Shown piece after piece: positions 49,017 through 59,100 of a DNA stretch of 64,000 nt. Source of the stretch: a virus. Position 1 is the first letter of the stretch, and the number at the start of each line of letters is the position of its first letter. A program made the translations under genes and the position numbers. The notes beneath the pieces were generated by a model. The model searched no databases, was not told the origin of the DNA, and saw nothing but the letters and a program-made list of their open reading frames with translations. Location: the IMG/VR virus record IMGVR_UViG_3300043427_003273, positions 1 to 64,000 of that record; one strand, 5' to 3'.

Positions 49017-50672
49017 CTAACTTATATAATCCCACATATATGCCATATCGCCATATTCATCCACATGCCACCTATCTCCTGTATTATCTACAAAAGACCT
49101 CTCATCACTAACTCCATCAGTTATAAAACCAAATGGAGACATATCTTGTTCTATTTGGTTTTTTTGTTCTTCATATAATCTTTTTCTAATGTCTTGATCA
49201 GTTAATTCTTTAAAATAATCTTGTTGTATTAGCCAGGAATAAATTACAAGACACATTACAAGATCATCATTTCTCCCTTCCTCAGCTTCAAATGAATTAT
49301 TTTTTTGAATAAATGTTGTCAATTCTGAAATAGTATCAAAATCTGAAATAAAAAGTTTATCTTCTTCAATTAATGCCTTTAAATTTAAACAACCAACTTT
49401 TTTGGTTGCTTTAGACATTTTAACTCCCAATTGACACTTTTTCCCAGAAAAACCTTGACCTAAAACTTGTCCTGCTCTTCCTCTCATTGAAGACATAAGA
49501 ACGTTTTCGTATTCAAGGTCATAATGAAGACCCGCTGCTACTTGATCTCCAACATCGTTTACTTCACATAAAACATATGCTTTATTATAATTTATGGCAA
49601 CTTCCTTTATTGTTTGAGGAAAAACTATTGGCCTAATTTGATTATTTTTATATTTTGCTACTAATCTATGAGGAAATTGAGATATATCAATAACTGTAAA
49701 CGCGGAGTAGTCTTTTTCAACTCCTCTTGCAACGTCAACTGTTATAACATAACTATGATCTTCTTGTGGATATTCATAGACATCCAATCCGTTATGGGAT
49801 TTTGATGGAGTATCAAATACAAGTGTATTTAATTTTGCTCCAGATATTAAGGTATCAGTAGATCCAAGAAACTGACATTCAAATTCTTGTCTCCACTGAG
49901 ACTCTGAGGTATTTGCAATTGTAGTTGCTTTAAATTTCTCATCTCTTCCAGGAACATCAGTCCAATGAACTTCTGTGGGAACATAACTATTTTTCTTTTT
50001 CTGAGCATCATCCCAAAGTTTATAAAAATGATTCATTCCAAATGGAGTAGAAACAATTATAACTTTTGATGATTGTCCAGAAGTAATAGTAGGATATACT
50101 GAACTGAAAAAATTATCTGCAACAGTATTTGGAACAAATGCAAATTCGTCCAAAAAGATAATATTGAAAGTGCTTCCTCGTACTGATGATGCTGATGTCG
50201 AAGCAGCAAAAATCCTTGATTTATTTTCTAATTCTAAAGAACCTTTATTCCAAGATAAAACTCCCTGCTGTAACCATTTTGGAAGATTCTCATATCCTGT
50301 TTGCAATCTTTGAAGAAGATCTCTTGCGGTATTTGCTTTGTTTGCAAGAATTGCAATATTCACATTATCATTAAAAATTGCATAATGCAATAAGAATGCA
50401 CAAACTGTAGTGGATTTACCAGACTGACGAGGTAGTTTGCATATATTAAAACGATTGTCATGAAATCGTTTAATCATTTTCTTTTGAAAGGGATACATTT
50501 TAAAAGGTTGCAATCCCTTGTCAATAGTTACAATTTGAACATAATGTTCTGCAAAATAAAGAGGATCATCATAACATTTTATGATCTCATCAATCTGCTC
50601 TTGAGTATATTCAATTGATATATTTGCTTTTTTTAGTAACGGATTACCAAGATAATGTTCGTCATTACTCAT
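49017..50672 (-). CDS. 17: terminase large subunit (T4 gp17), 551 aa
   Basis: Packaging ATPase and nuclease. Walker A LPRQSGKST is near residue 77, Walker B IIFLDEFAF near 172, the coupling motif is VSTPFGMNHF, and the nuclease acid is in ITVDVARG near 310 with later EVNDVGDQV and ELTTFIQKNNSFEA. It drives DNA into the head through gp20 and cuts concatemers. It follows the 467-aa gene by eight bases. Confidence 0.97.
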   Translation of the reverse strand: MSNDEHYLGNPLLKKANISIEYTQEQIDEIIKCYDDPLYFAEHYVQIVTIDKGLQPFKMYPFQKKMIKRFHDNRFNICKLPRQSGKSTTVCAFLLHYAIFNDNVNIAILANKANTARDLLQRLQTGYENLPKWLQQGVLSWNKGSLELENKSRIFAASTSASSVRGSTFNIIFLDEFAFVPNTVADNFFSSVYPTITSGQSSKVIIVSTPFGMNHFYKLWDDAQKKKNSYVPTEVHWTDVPGRDEKFKATTIANTSESQWRQEFECQFLGSTDTLISGAKLNTLVFDTPSKSHNGLDVYEYPQEDHSYVITVDVARGVEKDYSAFTVIDISQFPHRLVAKYKNNQIRPIVFPQTIKEVAINYNKAYVLCEVNDVGDQVAAGLHYDLEYENVLMSSMRGRAGQVLGQGFSGKKCQLGVKMSKATKKVGCLNLKALIEEDKLFISDFDTISELTTFIQKNNSFEAEEGRNDDLVMCLVIYSWLIQQDYFKELTDQDIRKRLYEEQKNQIEQDMSPFGFITDGVSDERSFVDNTGDRWHVDEYGDMAYMWDYIS

Positions 50673-50680
50673 AGATTAAC

Positions 50681-52084
50681 TCACCATTTTACTTTATCTG
50701 CCCAATAAGCTGCCGACATTTTTCCTTTTGCAATATTTTTTGCATGTCTTGATTTAAATCTTTCACGACGATTTGCATATTCTTCAGACTCTCCTTTTTT
50801 CTTTGGAGATCCTTTTACTCCAAGTTGACCAAATCGAATAAGTTTTTCTTTTCCATTTTCACATGCTTTTACCACATGAGATTTACCTTGCTCACCAGAC
50901 CCATGTGATTGAGACTTTGGTTTGTTGCAAGGCATTTCAGACTTTTTTGCTTCATCTATTTCAACCTCTTCACCAATTGACTTGTTATTTAAGAGATAAT
51001 TTTTTGATGGACTATTAGAAATTTGAATAAATGGTTCTCCAGGATTTAATTCTGCAATCTTATATGCAACTACTCTTGCATCTGGATATATTTTTTGAAC
51101 TTCAAAGGTTACTTCTGCTCTAGATGGAAGTTTTAATTGTGGGAAGAACATTTGAACATAATAATATTTTCCTCTCCATGAAAGAGTTACTGCAACAATA
51201 TTTCCAGATTGAGCTTTTATTCTTGTTGCTTCAGATACATTCTTTTTTGACTCAACTTTTTTCAATTTTGTGTAGTAATCAGGAACCTCATCTAAATGTT
51301 GAAGTGCGGTAATTTTTGCTGAAGTTTTATTTGATGTATGCTCTCCTTCAACTTTAATTCCCATTTCAAGTTGTTTTTTAATTGATTCTAAAGAAACCCC
51401 GTGTTTTTTGGCAATTTCTTCTGGTGATTTATATGACTGGACAGGACCCTTTGGATCCTTTTCTTCACTCATGGGACATGCTTTTTTGCCATGAACTGCA
51501 CATGATTCTCCTTTTTTTGTGTGACTACATTTTTCCTTTGATTTTGTCCCATCTACATTTTTTCCAATACCAACTTCAGTTGGTTTCTTTGACTGCCCTG
51601 GGACATCAAATCCTTTTGGAAGAGGCTTACATGCTTTATCAGTGTTGCACCAATACATTCCCTTCCCACACTTCTCTTCACCAAGAATTTTTTCCACCAA
51701 AGATACTTCTTCTTTTTTTACTGATGGTAATGATACAGATGCTGCTTTTTTCTTTTGAAGTTCTACTGCCTTTGGTCCAAGTTGTTTTGCTGCATCTGGA
51801 GTTAAAGCTCCAGCTCCAGAAGATTTTTTAATTGCAAAACTTGGATTTTTTGATTCATCCAAACCTTCATCACTTTGAAGATACTCTGCTACGGTATCAA
51901 TAAAATCTGCTGCTCTTGTAATCTTTGATTGAACCCAAGCTGGAAGTTGATGATCTTTTGATTTTATAACTTTACGAAGTTTTTCAATAGATCTTTCAAT
52001 TTGATCGAATTCAACATTTGCCATGTATCCTTCGTCATCTTTTCTTTTTCCAGAAGCAATTTCTTTATGATCTTCGTTTAACAT
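50681..52084 (-). CDS. packaged or virion Lys-rich protein, 467 aa
   Basis: A mosaic protein with helical N-terminus, a Cys-rich centre (CGKGMYWCNTDKACKPLPKG; several CxH/CxC groups between residues 135 and 210), a region with the order KYYYVQMFFPQLKLPSRAEV, and a Lys-rich C-terminus ending KMSAAYWADKVKW. The cysteine motif resembles a metal-binding knot and recurs in cyanophage virion proteins. It lies between packaging genes 16 and 17 with its own late promoter. Confidence 0.65.
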   Translation of the reverse strand: MLNEDHKEIASGKRKDDEGYMANVEFDQIERSIEKLRKVIKSKDHQLPAWVQSKITRAADFIDTVAEYLQSDEGLDESKNPSFAIKKSSGAGALTPDAAKQLGPKAVELQKKKAASVSLPSVKKEEVSLVEKILGEEKCGKGMYWCNTDKACKPLPKGFDVPGQSKKPTEVGIGKNVDGTKSKEKCSHTKKGESCAVHGKKACPMSEEKDPKGPVQSYKSPEEIAKKHGVSLESIKKQLEMGIKVEGEHTSNKTSAKITALQHLDEVPDYYTKLKKVESKKNVSEATRIKAQSGNIVAVTLSWRGKYYYVQMFFPQLKLPSRAEVTFEVQKIYPDARVVAYKIAELNPGEPFIQISNSPSKNYLLNNKSIGEEVEIDEAKKSEMPCNKPKSQSHGSGEQGKSHVVKACENGKEKLIRFGQLGVKGSPKKKGESEEYANRRERFKSRHAKNIAKGKMSAAYWADKVKW

Positions 52085-52109
52085 GAGTGTTTTGAGAATC
52101 TATATAATT

Positions 52110-52559
52110 TTATTTATCATCTAGATTATTTTTTTGAGATTTAATAAATTTTGTAAGTTCTGCTGTTGAACCAATAAACAATGAATTGTTTACAGTAGAT
52201 GGTCCTTTTATTTCCTTCACTTCTTCTATTTCTTTTAATTTTTTCTGTAAATCTAAAAGTTTTTCGGTTGCATCTGCAACATTTTTGATTAATTGTCCAG
52301 TAACCTCATATGCTCTTGGCGATTCTGTTTCTTGTGCTAACTCTAATGCGCCATTAATTGCTTCTTGACCTTTTTCAATAATTGAGTATATATTGGATCT
52401 ACTATATTTGTAATCTTTTTCTATATCCTTTTTTATATCCAAAATTTCATTATCAAATCTTTGTGTTTTCTCAATATCAACTACATATGAAACTTCTGAT
52501 TTAGAAATTTCACTATTTGGCTCTAAATTAAAAATAGAATCTAATTTTTGTTCGTTCAT
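52110..52559 (-). CDS. 16: terminase small subunit (gp16-type), 149 aa
   Basis: Long helices with a central GQEAINGALELAQETESPRA segment and PSTVNNSLFIGSTAELTKFI near the end are typical of gp16, which binds phage DNA ends and stimulates gp17. I start at ATG 52559-52557, overlapping no gene; an upstream TTG three codons earlier would overlap gene 15. Separated from gene 17 by the 467-aa gene. Confidence 0.85.
   Translation of the reverse strand: MNEQKLDSIFNLEPNSEISKSEVSYVVDIEKTQRFDNEILDIKKDIEKDYKYSRSNIYSIIEKGQEAINGALELAQETESPRAYEVTGQLIKNVADATEKLLDLQKKLKEIEEVKEIKGPSTVNNSLFIGSTAELTKFIKSQKNNLDDK
52111..52118 (-). promoter_or_regulatory. late promoter GATAAATA
   Basis: GATAAATA on the minus strand, 27 bases before the 467-aa gene, inside the last codons of gene 16. 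Confidence 0.6.
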
Positions 52560-52564
52560 ACAAT

Positions 52565-53584
52565 TCAAGTTAATTTGCCATCAAACCCAAAATCATCTCC
52601 AAGTTCAATTAAGTTATTATCTGCTTCAACAACTTTTTGAACTTCTGTTCCAGAAACGTGAGGTGTAATTTTTGTTTTATAACTACCTCTAACAACAGAT
52701 ACGGTTTTCTTTTCAGAATCTATTTTGGAAACTTTCAATGATTCATTATCTATTGTTATTATGGAATTTAATTGTATATTAGACACATCATTTACAAATA
52801 ACATTGTGTCATTTAAAGTAACGTCTTTTACTAAGTAAGCAACTCCAAAATCAGAATAACTTTTTGTGGCAGTTGGGGTTACGGAATAAGTTGCGTCTCT
52901 CAATATAGCATCTGGATTATTTGATGTAGATCCAGCAACAAATCCAATTGTGGATTTTCTAATGACACTATCAGAGACATCCTTAACTGGACCAAATAAG
53001 TAAGTTTTTGCAGTAAATGTTATTGTGTATATTAAAGCCCTTCTTGTGTCATAATTGCCTTCATAATCATCTTGCATAGTTATACTTTCAATTTGAAAAG
53101 GAACATCCTTTTTTTCACCCAAAGTATCTAGTAAATCTATAGTTAATGTATATGCTGGTTGAAAATATGGTAATATTTGTTCTATTATTTGTAAAGAGTC
53201 ATCATTAATCTTTGACAAAATATTTAACTCAAACGACATATTGTAAGGAACAGGCATAAAAGCTTTACGACGACCTTGAGGATTTGCTGGATCTTTTACC
53301 GTAAAGTATTCCGTTGTTGTTATTTTCCTATCCGAATCATAAGTCAATCCATTAAACTCAAAAGACATTCTTGGTAATGTAATTTGAACTGGATTATTGA
53401 GGTCTTTTGGAGCCTCATTAAGTCTAGCTAAGAATTTTTGTCTTGGCCCATAAGCAATTGGAACTTTTACCGAAGATACAACATTTCCATTAGTATCTGT
53501 TTTTTTGAGGTATATATTATTGAATAGAGTTCCAAATCCAATAACAGTTCTTCTTAAAATTTCGTGGTAAAAGTAATCAAACAT
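52565..53584 (-). CDS. 15: tail terminator/sheath stabiliser (T4 gp15), 339 aa
   Basis: Matches gp15 at MFDYFYHEILRRTVIGFGTL, VKVPIAYGPRQKFLARLNE, LPRMSFEFNGLTYDS and IIEQILPYFQPAYTLTIDLL. It caps the tail and joins it to the neck. A C-terminal domain of about 90 residues (after KSTIGFVAGS) is absent from T4 gp15 and looks like a separate beta module. Transcribed with 14 upstream. Confidence 0.93.
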   Translation of the reverse strand: MFDYFYHEILRRTVIGFGTLFNNIYLKKTDTNGNVVSSVKVPIAYGPRQKFLARLNEAPKDLNNPVQITLPRMSFEFNGLTYDSDRKITTTEYFTVKDPANPQGRRKAFMPVPYNMSFELNILSKINDDSLQIIEQILPYFQPAYTLTIDLLDTLGEKKDVPFQIESITMQDDYEGNYDTRRALIYTITFTAKTYLFGPVKDVSDSVIRKSTIGFVAGSTSNNPDAILRDATYSVTPTATKSYSDFGVAYLVKDVTLNDTMLFVNDVSNIQLNSIITIDNESLKVSKIDSEKKTVSVVRGSYKTKITPHVSGTEVQKVVEADNNLIELGDDFGFDGKLT

Positions 53585-53595
53585 TTTTTATTTAC

Positions 53596-55035
53596 CTATG
53601 GTGTCCCAAATGGGTTAGTTTCTGAAAAATCTAGTATTTGATTTGCTTCATTTTGAATATCAAAATTGTCTGCATACTTATCTTCTTTATTTTCTTTATC
53701 CTGAGAATCCCCGAGATTATCAGTATTTATAATTCTCACTGGATAACTTGCCCCAGAAGTTTGCCCAACTAAGACATCTCCATCAACAAATTTACCACTA
53801 AGATTACCAACTTCAAGAATGTACGAAAGAATATTCCATCTTTTTACTCTGGCAGTTGTGCTACTTATTGTTCCAACCACCACTTCATTGAATAGATAAG
53901 TTCCTATTCCAGCATTGACTGGATTTCCAAAAACAATTTGAGGTACAGAAACATAATTTTTTCCAGCATCTGTAATATAAATTGCTGATATAGATCCTGT
54001 TGGAGTTAATCTTACCGTTGCTGCAGCTGAAATTGTAGTTCCTCCTCCAACAAAAGTAACAGATGGTCTGATAACATAACCAGATCCAGCATTTGTAAGT
54101 GTGATTACTCCAACTATGCCATTAGCAAGATATGCTTTTGCAGTCGCTCCTTGTCCACCACCTTCCAAAATAGCCACAGATGGAACTTGAGTATATCCAT
54201 ATCCAGTATCGATCAAATCAATTTTAGAAACTTTTGAAAGATTTGGATTTGGTTCACAGAAGTCTGGAAGGTTTTTTTGTAATGTTGCTGTTCCAATAGC
54301 ATTTCTTCCTCCTGCAATAAATGTAGGATATCCAGATCCTGCTGGTGCTGAAGAAATGGCAACAATTGGGTTTTCCGTATAACTACGACCCATGTTAGTA
54401 ACTTCTATATACCTGACACCAGAATTTACAATACCAGTAATAGCAGTTGCAGTTATTCCCACTCCCACCATCTGTAGTGTTTGTATATAACCTTCGTCTA
54501 TTAAATTGTCATCAACATATTCATATCCTGTATCGACAACTTCTCCTGCCTCATATCTGTAAAGTTCACACTTTAATTCATAAGTATAATTTCCTTTTAA
54601 TGGATAAAATGGTTGCTCATGCTCAACAAATTTTATTTCAAATAACCTATCTCCCAAAGGAAACCAAATTAAATCTCCTTCCTTTGGCCTATCTGGAAGT
54701 TTTATATCTGGAAGTTTTTCTATTAATGGAGTGATGTAAGTTTCAAATCTTTCTCTTGATATTGTCAAAGAAAGATCATCCATATCTTGGAGACCAAATT
54801 TTGACAAGATTGTTCCTTGTCCACCATACCCCTCATAATCATTAACATAAGCTTCTAGAGGATAGGCATTTCCAAATTCCGAATTTACAACCTCTTTCAT
54901 GATTGTATTTTCTTTTTTGAAAATTCTAGGTATATAATAAACCTCAACACCATACATTCTTAGTTGCTCATTAACTAAGTCTTGTATTAATCCTTGCTCG
55001 GATTTTGTGCCGTTAAGAAAAAATGGGTTTAACAT
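53596..55035 (-). CDS. 14: neck protein (T4 gp14), 479 aa
   Basis: The N-terminal 150 residues match gp14 (LNPFFLNGTKSEQGLIQDLV, YGVEVYYIPR, LEAYVNDYEGYGGQG, DDLSLTISRERFE). A central insert (about 200-345) consists of Gly/Tyr-rich repeats of the type GSGY..RPSV..VGGG, twice or more, also found in gp18 and the giant protein. The C-terminus is acidic. It is about twice as long as T4 gp14 (256 aa), largely because of the insert. With gp13 it closes the filled head. Confidence 0.9.
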   Translation of the reverse strand: MLNPFFLNGTKSEQGLIQDLVNEQLRMYGVEVYYIPRIFKKENTIMKEVVNSEFGNAYPLEAYVNDYEGYGGQGTILSKFGLQDMDDLSLTISRERFETYITPLIEKLPDIKLPDRPKEGDLIWFPLGDRLFEIKFVEHEQPFYPLKGNYTYELKCELYRYEAGEVVDTGYEYVDDNLIDEGYIQTLQMVGVGITATAITGIVNSGVRYIEVTNMGRSYTENPIVAISSAPAGSGYPTFIAGGRNAIGTATLQKNLPDFCEPNPNLSKVSKIDLIDTGYGYTQVPSVAILEGGGQGATAKAYLANGIVGVITLTNAGSGYVIRPSVTFVGGGTTISAAATVRLTPTGSISAIYITDAGKNYVSVPQIVFGNPVNAGIGTYLFNEVVVGTISSTTARVKRWNILSYILEVGNLSGKFVDGDVLVGQTSGASYPVRIINTDNLGDSQDKENKEDKYADNFDIQNEANQILDFSETNPFGTP

Positions 55036-55036
55036 A

Positions 55037-55855
55037 TTATCCTATCATATCTAATGGTGGAAGTTCGTATGTGGAGGACATTTTTTCCATTAAAGCATCA
55101 ATTTCTCTTTGAGCATCTTCATACAACTGTCTTCCATTAAACTCCAATCCACCTGGAAGTTTAACTCCTTGAAATTTCATTAAGTTTTGTCCCCATTGTC
55201 TTTTTATCAAAGAAGTTGTGTATTGCTTTAAAAAATTATCATTCCAAACTTTTGTATACTCTGAAGGATCCATTAATCTATCGCAATCTATTATTAAATA
55301 ATTATCTGGTTTTAATGATTTCCAATCGACATCCAAATATAATCTTCCTTGTCTTTTATTAAATCGTATTTGTTTTTCTGTTGTCAAAAGCCAATTAATA
55401 TCTTCAAGATATGTTTTTGTCATTGCGTATGTCAAAAGATCCAATGACCCCCAATGATAAACATCATTTAAAAACAATTGATATCTAATACTGAACAAAC
55501 CTGCCGATAATGTATTATCACCTTCAAATTTAAATATTTTTCTTACTCCTAAGACATGGGGAGGCAATTGTATATAATTAGCATTTTCATAATAGTTATA
55601 ATTTCCAACACTAATTGTACTTATTCCTGGTCCAGTTGGAGGTTTTGAAGTTCCTCTATCAATATCTGCTTGCGATAATTTGTACTTCAAAAAAGTAGAA
55701 TAAGAACCATCATAACATCTTTCATTAAAAAGTTGTAATGCATCATCTACCAAGTCTTCAATTTGTTCTTCTGCTACGTTAATTTCAAGAACTGGCGCTC
55801 CAAGTTTTCTTAAGCAATAATCAATAAATTCTTGTCTTGTTGAAGGTTGTGCCAT
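55037..55855 (-). CDS. 13: neck protein (T4 gp13), 272 aa
   Basis: Fits gp13: TRQEFIDYCLRKLGAPVLEI, NVAEEQIEDLVDDALQLFNE, and later YHWGSLDLLTYAMTKTYLED and WKSLKPDNYLIIDCDRLMDP. Together with gp14 it forms the neck. One base separates it from gene 14, and a late promoter lies 22 bases before the ATG. Confidence 0.93.
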   Translation of the reverse strand: MAQPSTRQEFIDYCLRKLGAPVLEINVAEEQIEDLVDDALQLFNERCYDGSYSTFLKYKLSQADIDRGTSKPPTGPGISTISVGNYNYYENANYIQLPPHVLGVRKIFKFEGDNTLSAGLFSIRYQLFLNDVYHWGSLDLLTYAMTKTYLEDINWLLTTEKQIRFNKRQGRLYLDVDWKSLKPDNYLIIDCDRLMDPSEYTKVWNDNFLKQYTTSLIKRQWGQNLMKFQGVKLPGGLEFNGRQLYEDAQREIDALMEKMSSTYELPPLDMIG

Positions 55856-55876
55856 GTCTTTGAATTGGATTAAAAA

Positions 55877-55884
55877 TATTTATT
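55877..55884 (-). promoter_or_regulatory. late promoter AATAAATA of genes 13-14-15-16
   Basis: AATAAATA on the minus strand, 22 bases before the gene 13 ATG, overlapping the end of the coiled-coil gene. Confidence 0.65.
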
Positions 55885-56119
55885 TTGATAATAAAGATTT
55901 TAATAAGTCTTTTATTTCGTTTAAATTATCTTTCATTTCAGTTACATCACTTTCTAATTTTTTAATTCTATTGATTTCATTATATTTTCTTTTATAATTT
56001 TCAATATAAGTTCTATATTCAGATTCGTTCACATTTATAATTCCAGTATTTTGACTATCCCTAACCAAATTTGGGTTTCCTTGAACTTCAATAAATTCAT
56101 GAGAATCATTATTTTTCAT
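55880..56119 (-). CDS. small coiled-coil protein, 79 aa
   Basis: I start at ATG 56119-56117; the frame continues 10 codons upstream to a non-ATG start overlapping the giant gene. The second half is a regular coiled coil (NEINRIKKLESDVTEMKDNL). Its position between the giant virion gene and gene 13 suggests a tail or neck component or assembly helper. Function unknown. Confidence 0.6.
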   Translation of the reverse strand: MKNNDSHEFIEVQGNPNLVRDSQNTGIINVNESEYRTYIENYKRKYNEINRIKKLESDVTEMKDNLNEIKDLLKSLLSK

Positions 56120-56123
56120 ATCA

Positions 56124-59100
56124 TTAAATTGATGGTTTAAGTGTTGCAATTCCTCTCAAATCTTTTATTAAAGGTGGTTGAGCTTGATTCTTGGAGGCCA
56201 AAATAATTTTTATAGCAAATCCAGTGAATTCTGAAAGATTATCTACAGTATATTCATAATCACTGTATTCAAGTCCAACAGAAAATGTATCCTCAGAATC
56301 GGCAGATCCATCATTCTTCGATGCATCTATTACTCTTTTTATTCCAGAAGAATCTACTTCATAATTTGAGAATCCTGGGAATGGTTCAAAATTTGGATTT
56401 CCAAATGGCGCATCTTTCCTGAAAAGTTTATATAAAACTCTAATATCATTATCTTGATTTCTAGATGCTTTTAAGAATACTTTGAGAGAATTTGCAGGAA
56501 GTTTTAAAGTTATTGGCTTTGTAATATAAACTGCTTCATGGAGGTCATCACCACCTCTAATATATTCAACATCACCGAATGTAGAATCTTTTCCAACTCC
56601 CGCAGGTGCATTAATGAGATTTGAGGTTAGTATTACACTAGTTGTAACATCATCAATTACTGGAGATACTCTACTATCTTCTGTTGTTAAAGTAATTTCC
56701 ATAGAAAGACTTCTATTTCCAGGAACATCACTAATATTTCTTTCTTCATTTACAGTAGAAGCAACTAATCTAGGAGTTGGGAAAGATATTGGTTGATCAA
56801 GTGAAATATCAACATATCCTTGATCTTCAAATGAAGATTCATTTCCATCAATACTTGTTGCACTAAATGTACGAACCTTTGCACTTATATTTGTTCTTGC
56901 AAGTTTAATAGTGGCAAAATTTGGTGTCAAAATTTCATATTGAACATTTGTAGAAACAATTGGACCAGAATCTCCAAGTATAGATGTGCTATTAAAAATA
57001 ACATCATTTCCAATATTTGAACCTATTGTTGTATTTGGATCTACATTATTGTCAGTATCACCTGGTGGAATTTTAATATAGAATGAATTTAAAGATATTG
57101 GATGAGTGTTCGTATCAATTGATGCTAAATTATGTACTTTATTAATTCTTCTTAAAGAGACTCCATTAAATTCATACCTGTAAACTGGAACGCCAACATT
57201 ATACGACTGGGATTCTGTTCCATCAACTTTTCTTATCACAGTTTGAGAACCTCCTCCCAAAGAAGTTCCTGTATAAGTTGTATATCCAACTATTTCATTT
57301 CCAATAATTACATAACCAGGATTTATATTAGTAACTGGAGTGCCTTCAAAGGTTTCAAATCCACTAGTATTCCCAATATTGATTAAAGTAGTCTCAGTAG
57401 ATGATACGGATTCTGCCAATAAACTATTTGGCTCATCTTCTTCTGGTCTAATGTTGCTAATTCTTACATAATTTTGAGTTGAATGCATTCCATGATTTAC
57501 AACATTGAGTAGTAAATGCTGACCATCGTAGATTGGGTTTTGATCTACAATTTCAACGATTGATTCTGATTCCGTTACATAAGTACCGATCCCACTTTGT
57601 GGTATATAGTAAATAGGCAATGAGTTAAACAAGGTTCCACTTAAAGAACCAGGACTTTTAACAATATTATCTAATATTAAAGTGTTTCTAATTGAAATTG
57701 AATTTACAGTAAATTCCCCACCAAATCCAACATCAGTTCCTATTGATGGAATAGTCAATTGATCTCCAGATTGATATCCATATCCACCACTAGTTATATT
57801 TGCATAAGAAATAACACCATTATTTACAGTAATATCGGCAAAAGCACCTTTTCCAGATCCAGTTACAGATATCAAAGATACATTGTTAAATGTATATGTT
57901 CCAGATGTTGGAGTATATCCTATTCCTGGATTTGAAACAGTAATTCCAATGCCAGATGCTATACTTCCCCCAATTCCAATTAATTTTGAAGTAGATTGTC
58001 CTTGTTGATATATTGTAACTCCTGGTAAGACATCTGGTTTGAAATTTTCAGTACCTTGAACTTTTACTACTGCCCTTTTTGATAAGCATGTTATTTGATT
58101 TTCACCCAAAACAGTAACTTTATTATTTTTCAAAGAAAGTTTAGGATTGTAATATCTAACAACGCCGCTATTAACAAAATCTGCCCTATAAAGTTTATAC
58201 TTTAAATCTTCTAATTGAGATGGAGTCCAAGTCGTTCCATTTTGAGATTTAAACAAACTCCCCAGAGTTGGCTGAGATCCTATTTTTATATTGGTTAAAA
58301 TGTCATTTTCACCAAGTCTTGAAATAAACACTCTATAATTGGAACTATTCGACTGCAAAACTACAGAATATTCATTGCTCACTTCACTTGCAATAGGAGC
58401 TCCTCTAACTTCTTGAGCCTGTGGACCAGAAAGATATACTGGAGATGCAAATCTAAATCTTGTTGGTAAAGTCCCATCAATTGATGTATTAATTTCTGAA
58501 GGATCCAGAGTAACTTCTGAGAAAGGTAAAACGGTATTTGTAGGAGTTCCATTTTCCATTGTACGAATCTGTAAAGTTACTGGAATAGACTCGTCAATAG
58601 TTTCAAAATAAACATCAACACCCGTTAAGAATATTCCAGTTTCGTCTTTAACATAAAACGACTGTGCCAATGGATCTCTAACTTCCCATCTAGTTGTCAA
58701 TCTATCTTCTCTTCCCTGAATTCTTGTATTAGTAATTGCAGTTGTATTCGTTGTTGTATTTGTTATAGTTGTTGTGTTGACATTTCTAGATGGTCTAATA
58801 ATTATATTTCTTGTTGTTAAAATATTTCTTTGCGTCACATTCGTAGTAGAAGAAGAAGTAAAATCTTCTTCCGCAGAACTTTCATTTGTAACGTTCTGAT
58901 CTCCAGACGAAAGTTCGGAAAGTGATGGAGTATCAATGATTGTAAATGTATTTTCTCCATTAATCCACTGTGGATTTCCAGTAACCTTTGAATCTGGAAT
59001 ATACAATGATCCGATTAATCTTCCAGTATTATCAGAAACTAATCTTGAATTTGTAATTCTTGCAACTGCTCCAGAAGTTTTCCCAATGATTCTCATATTA

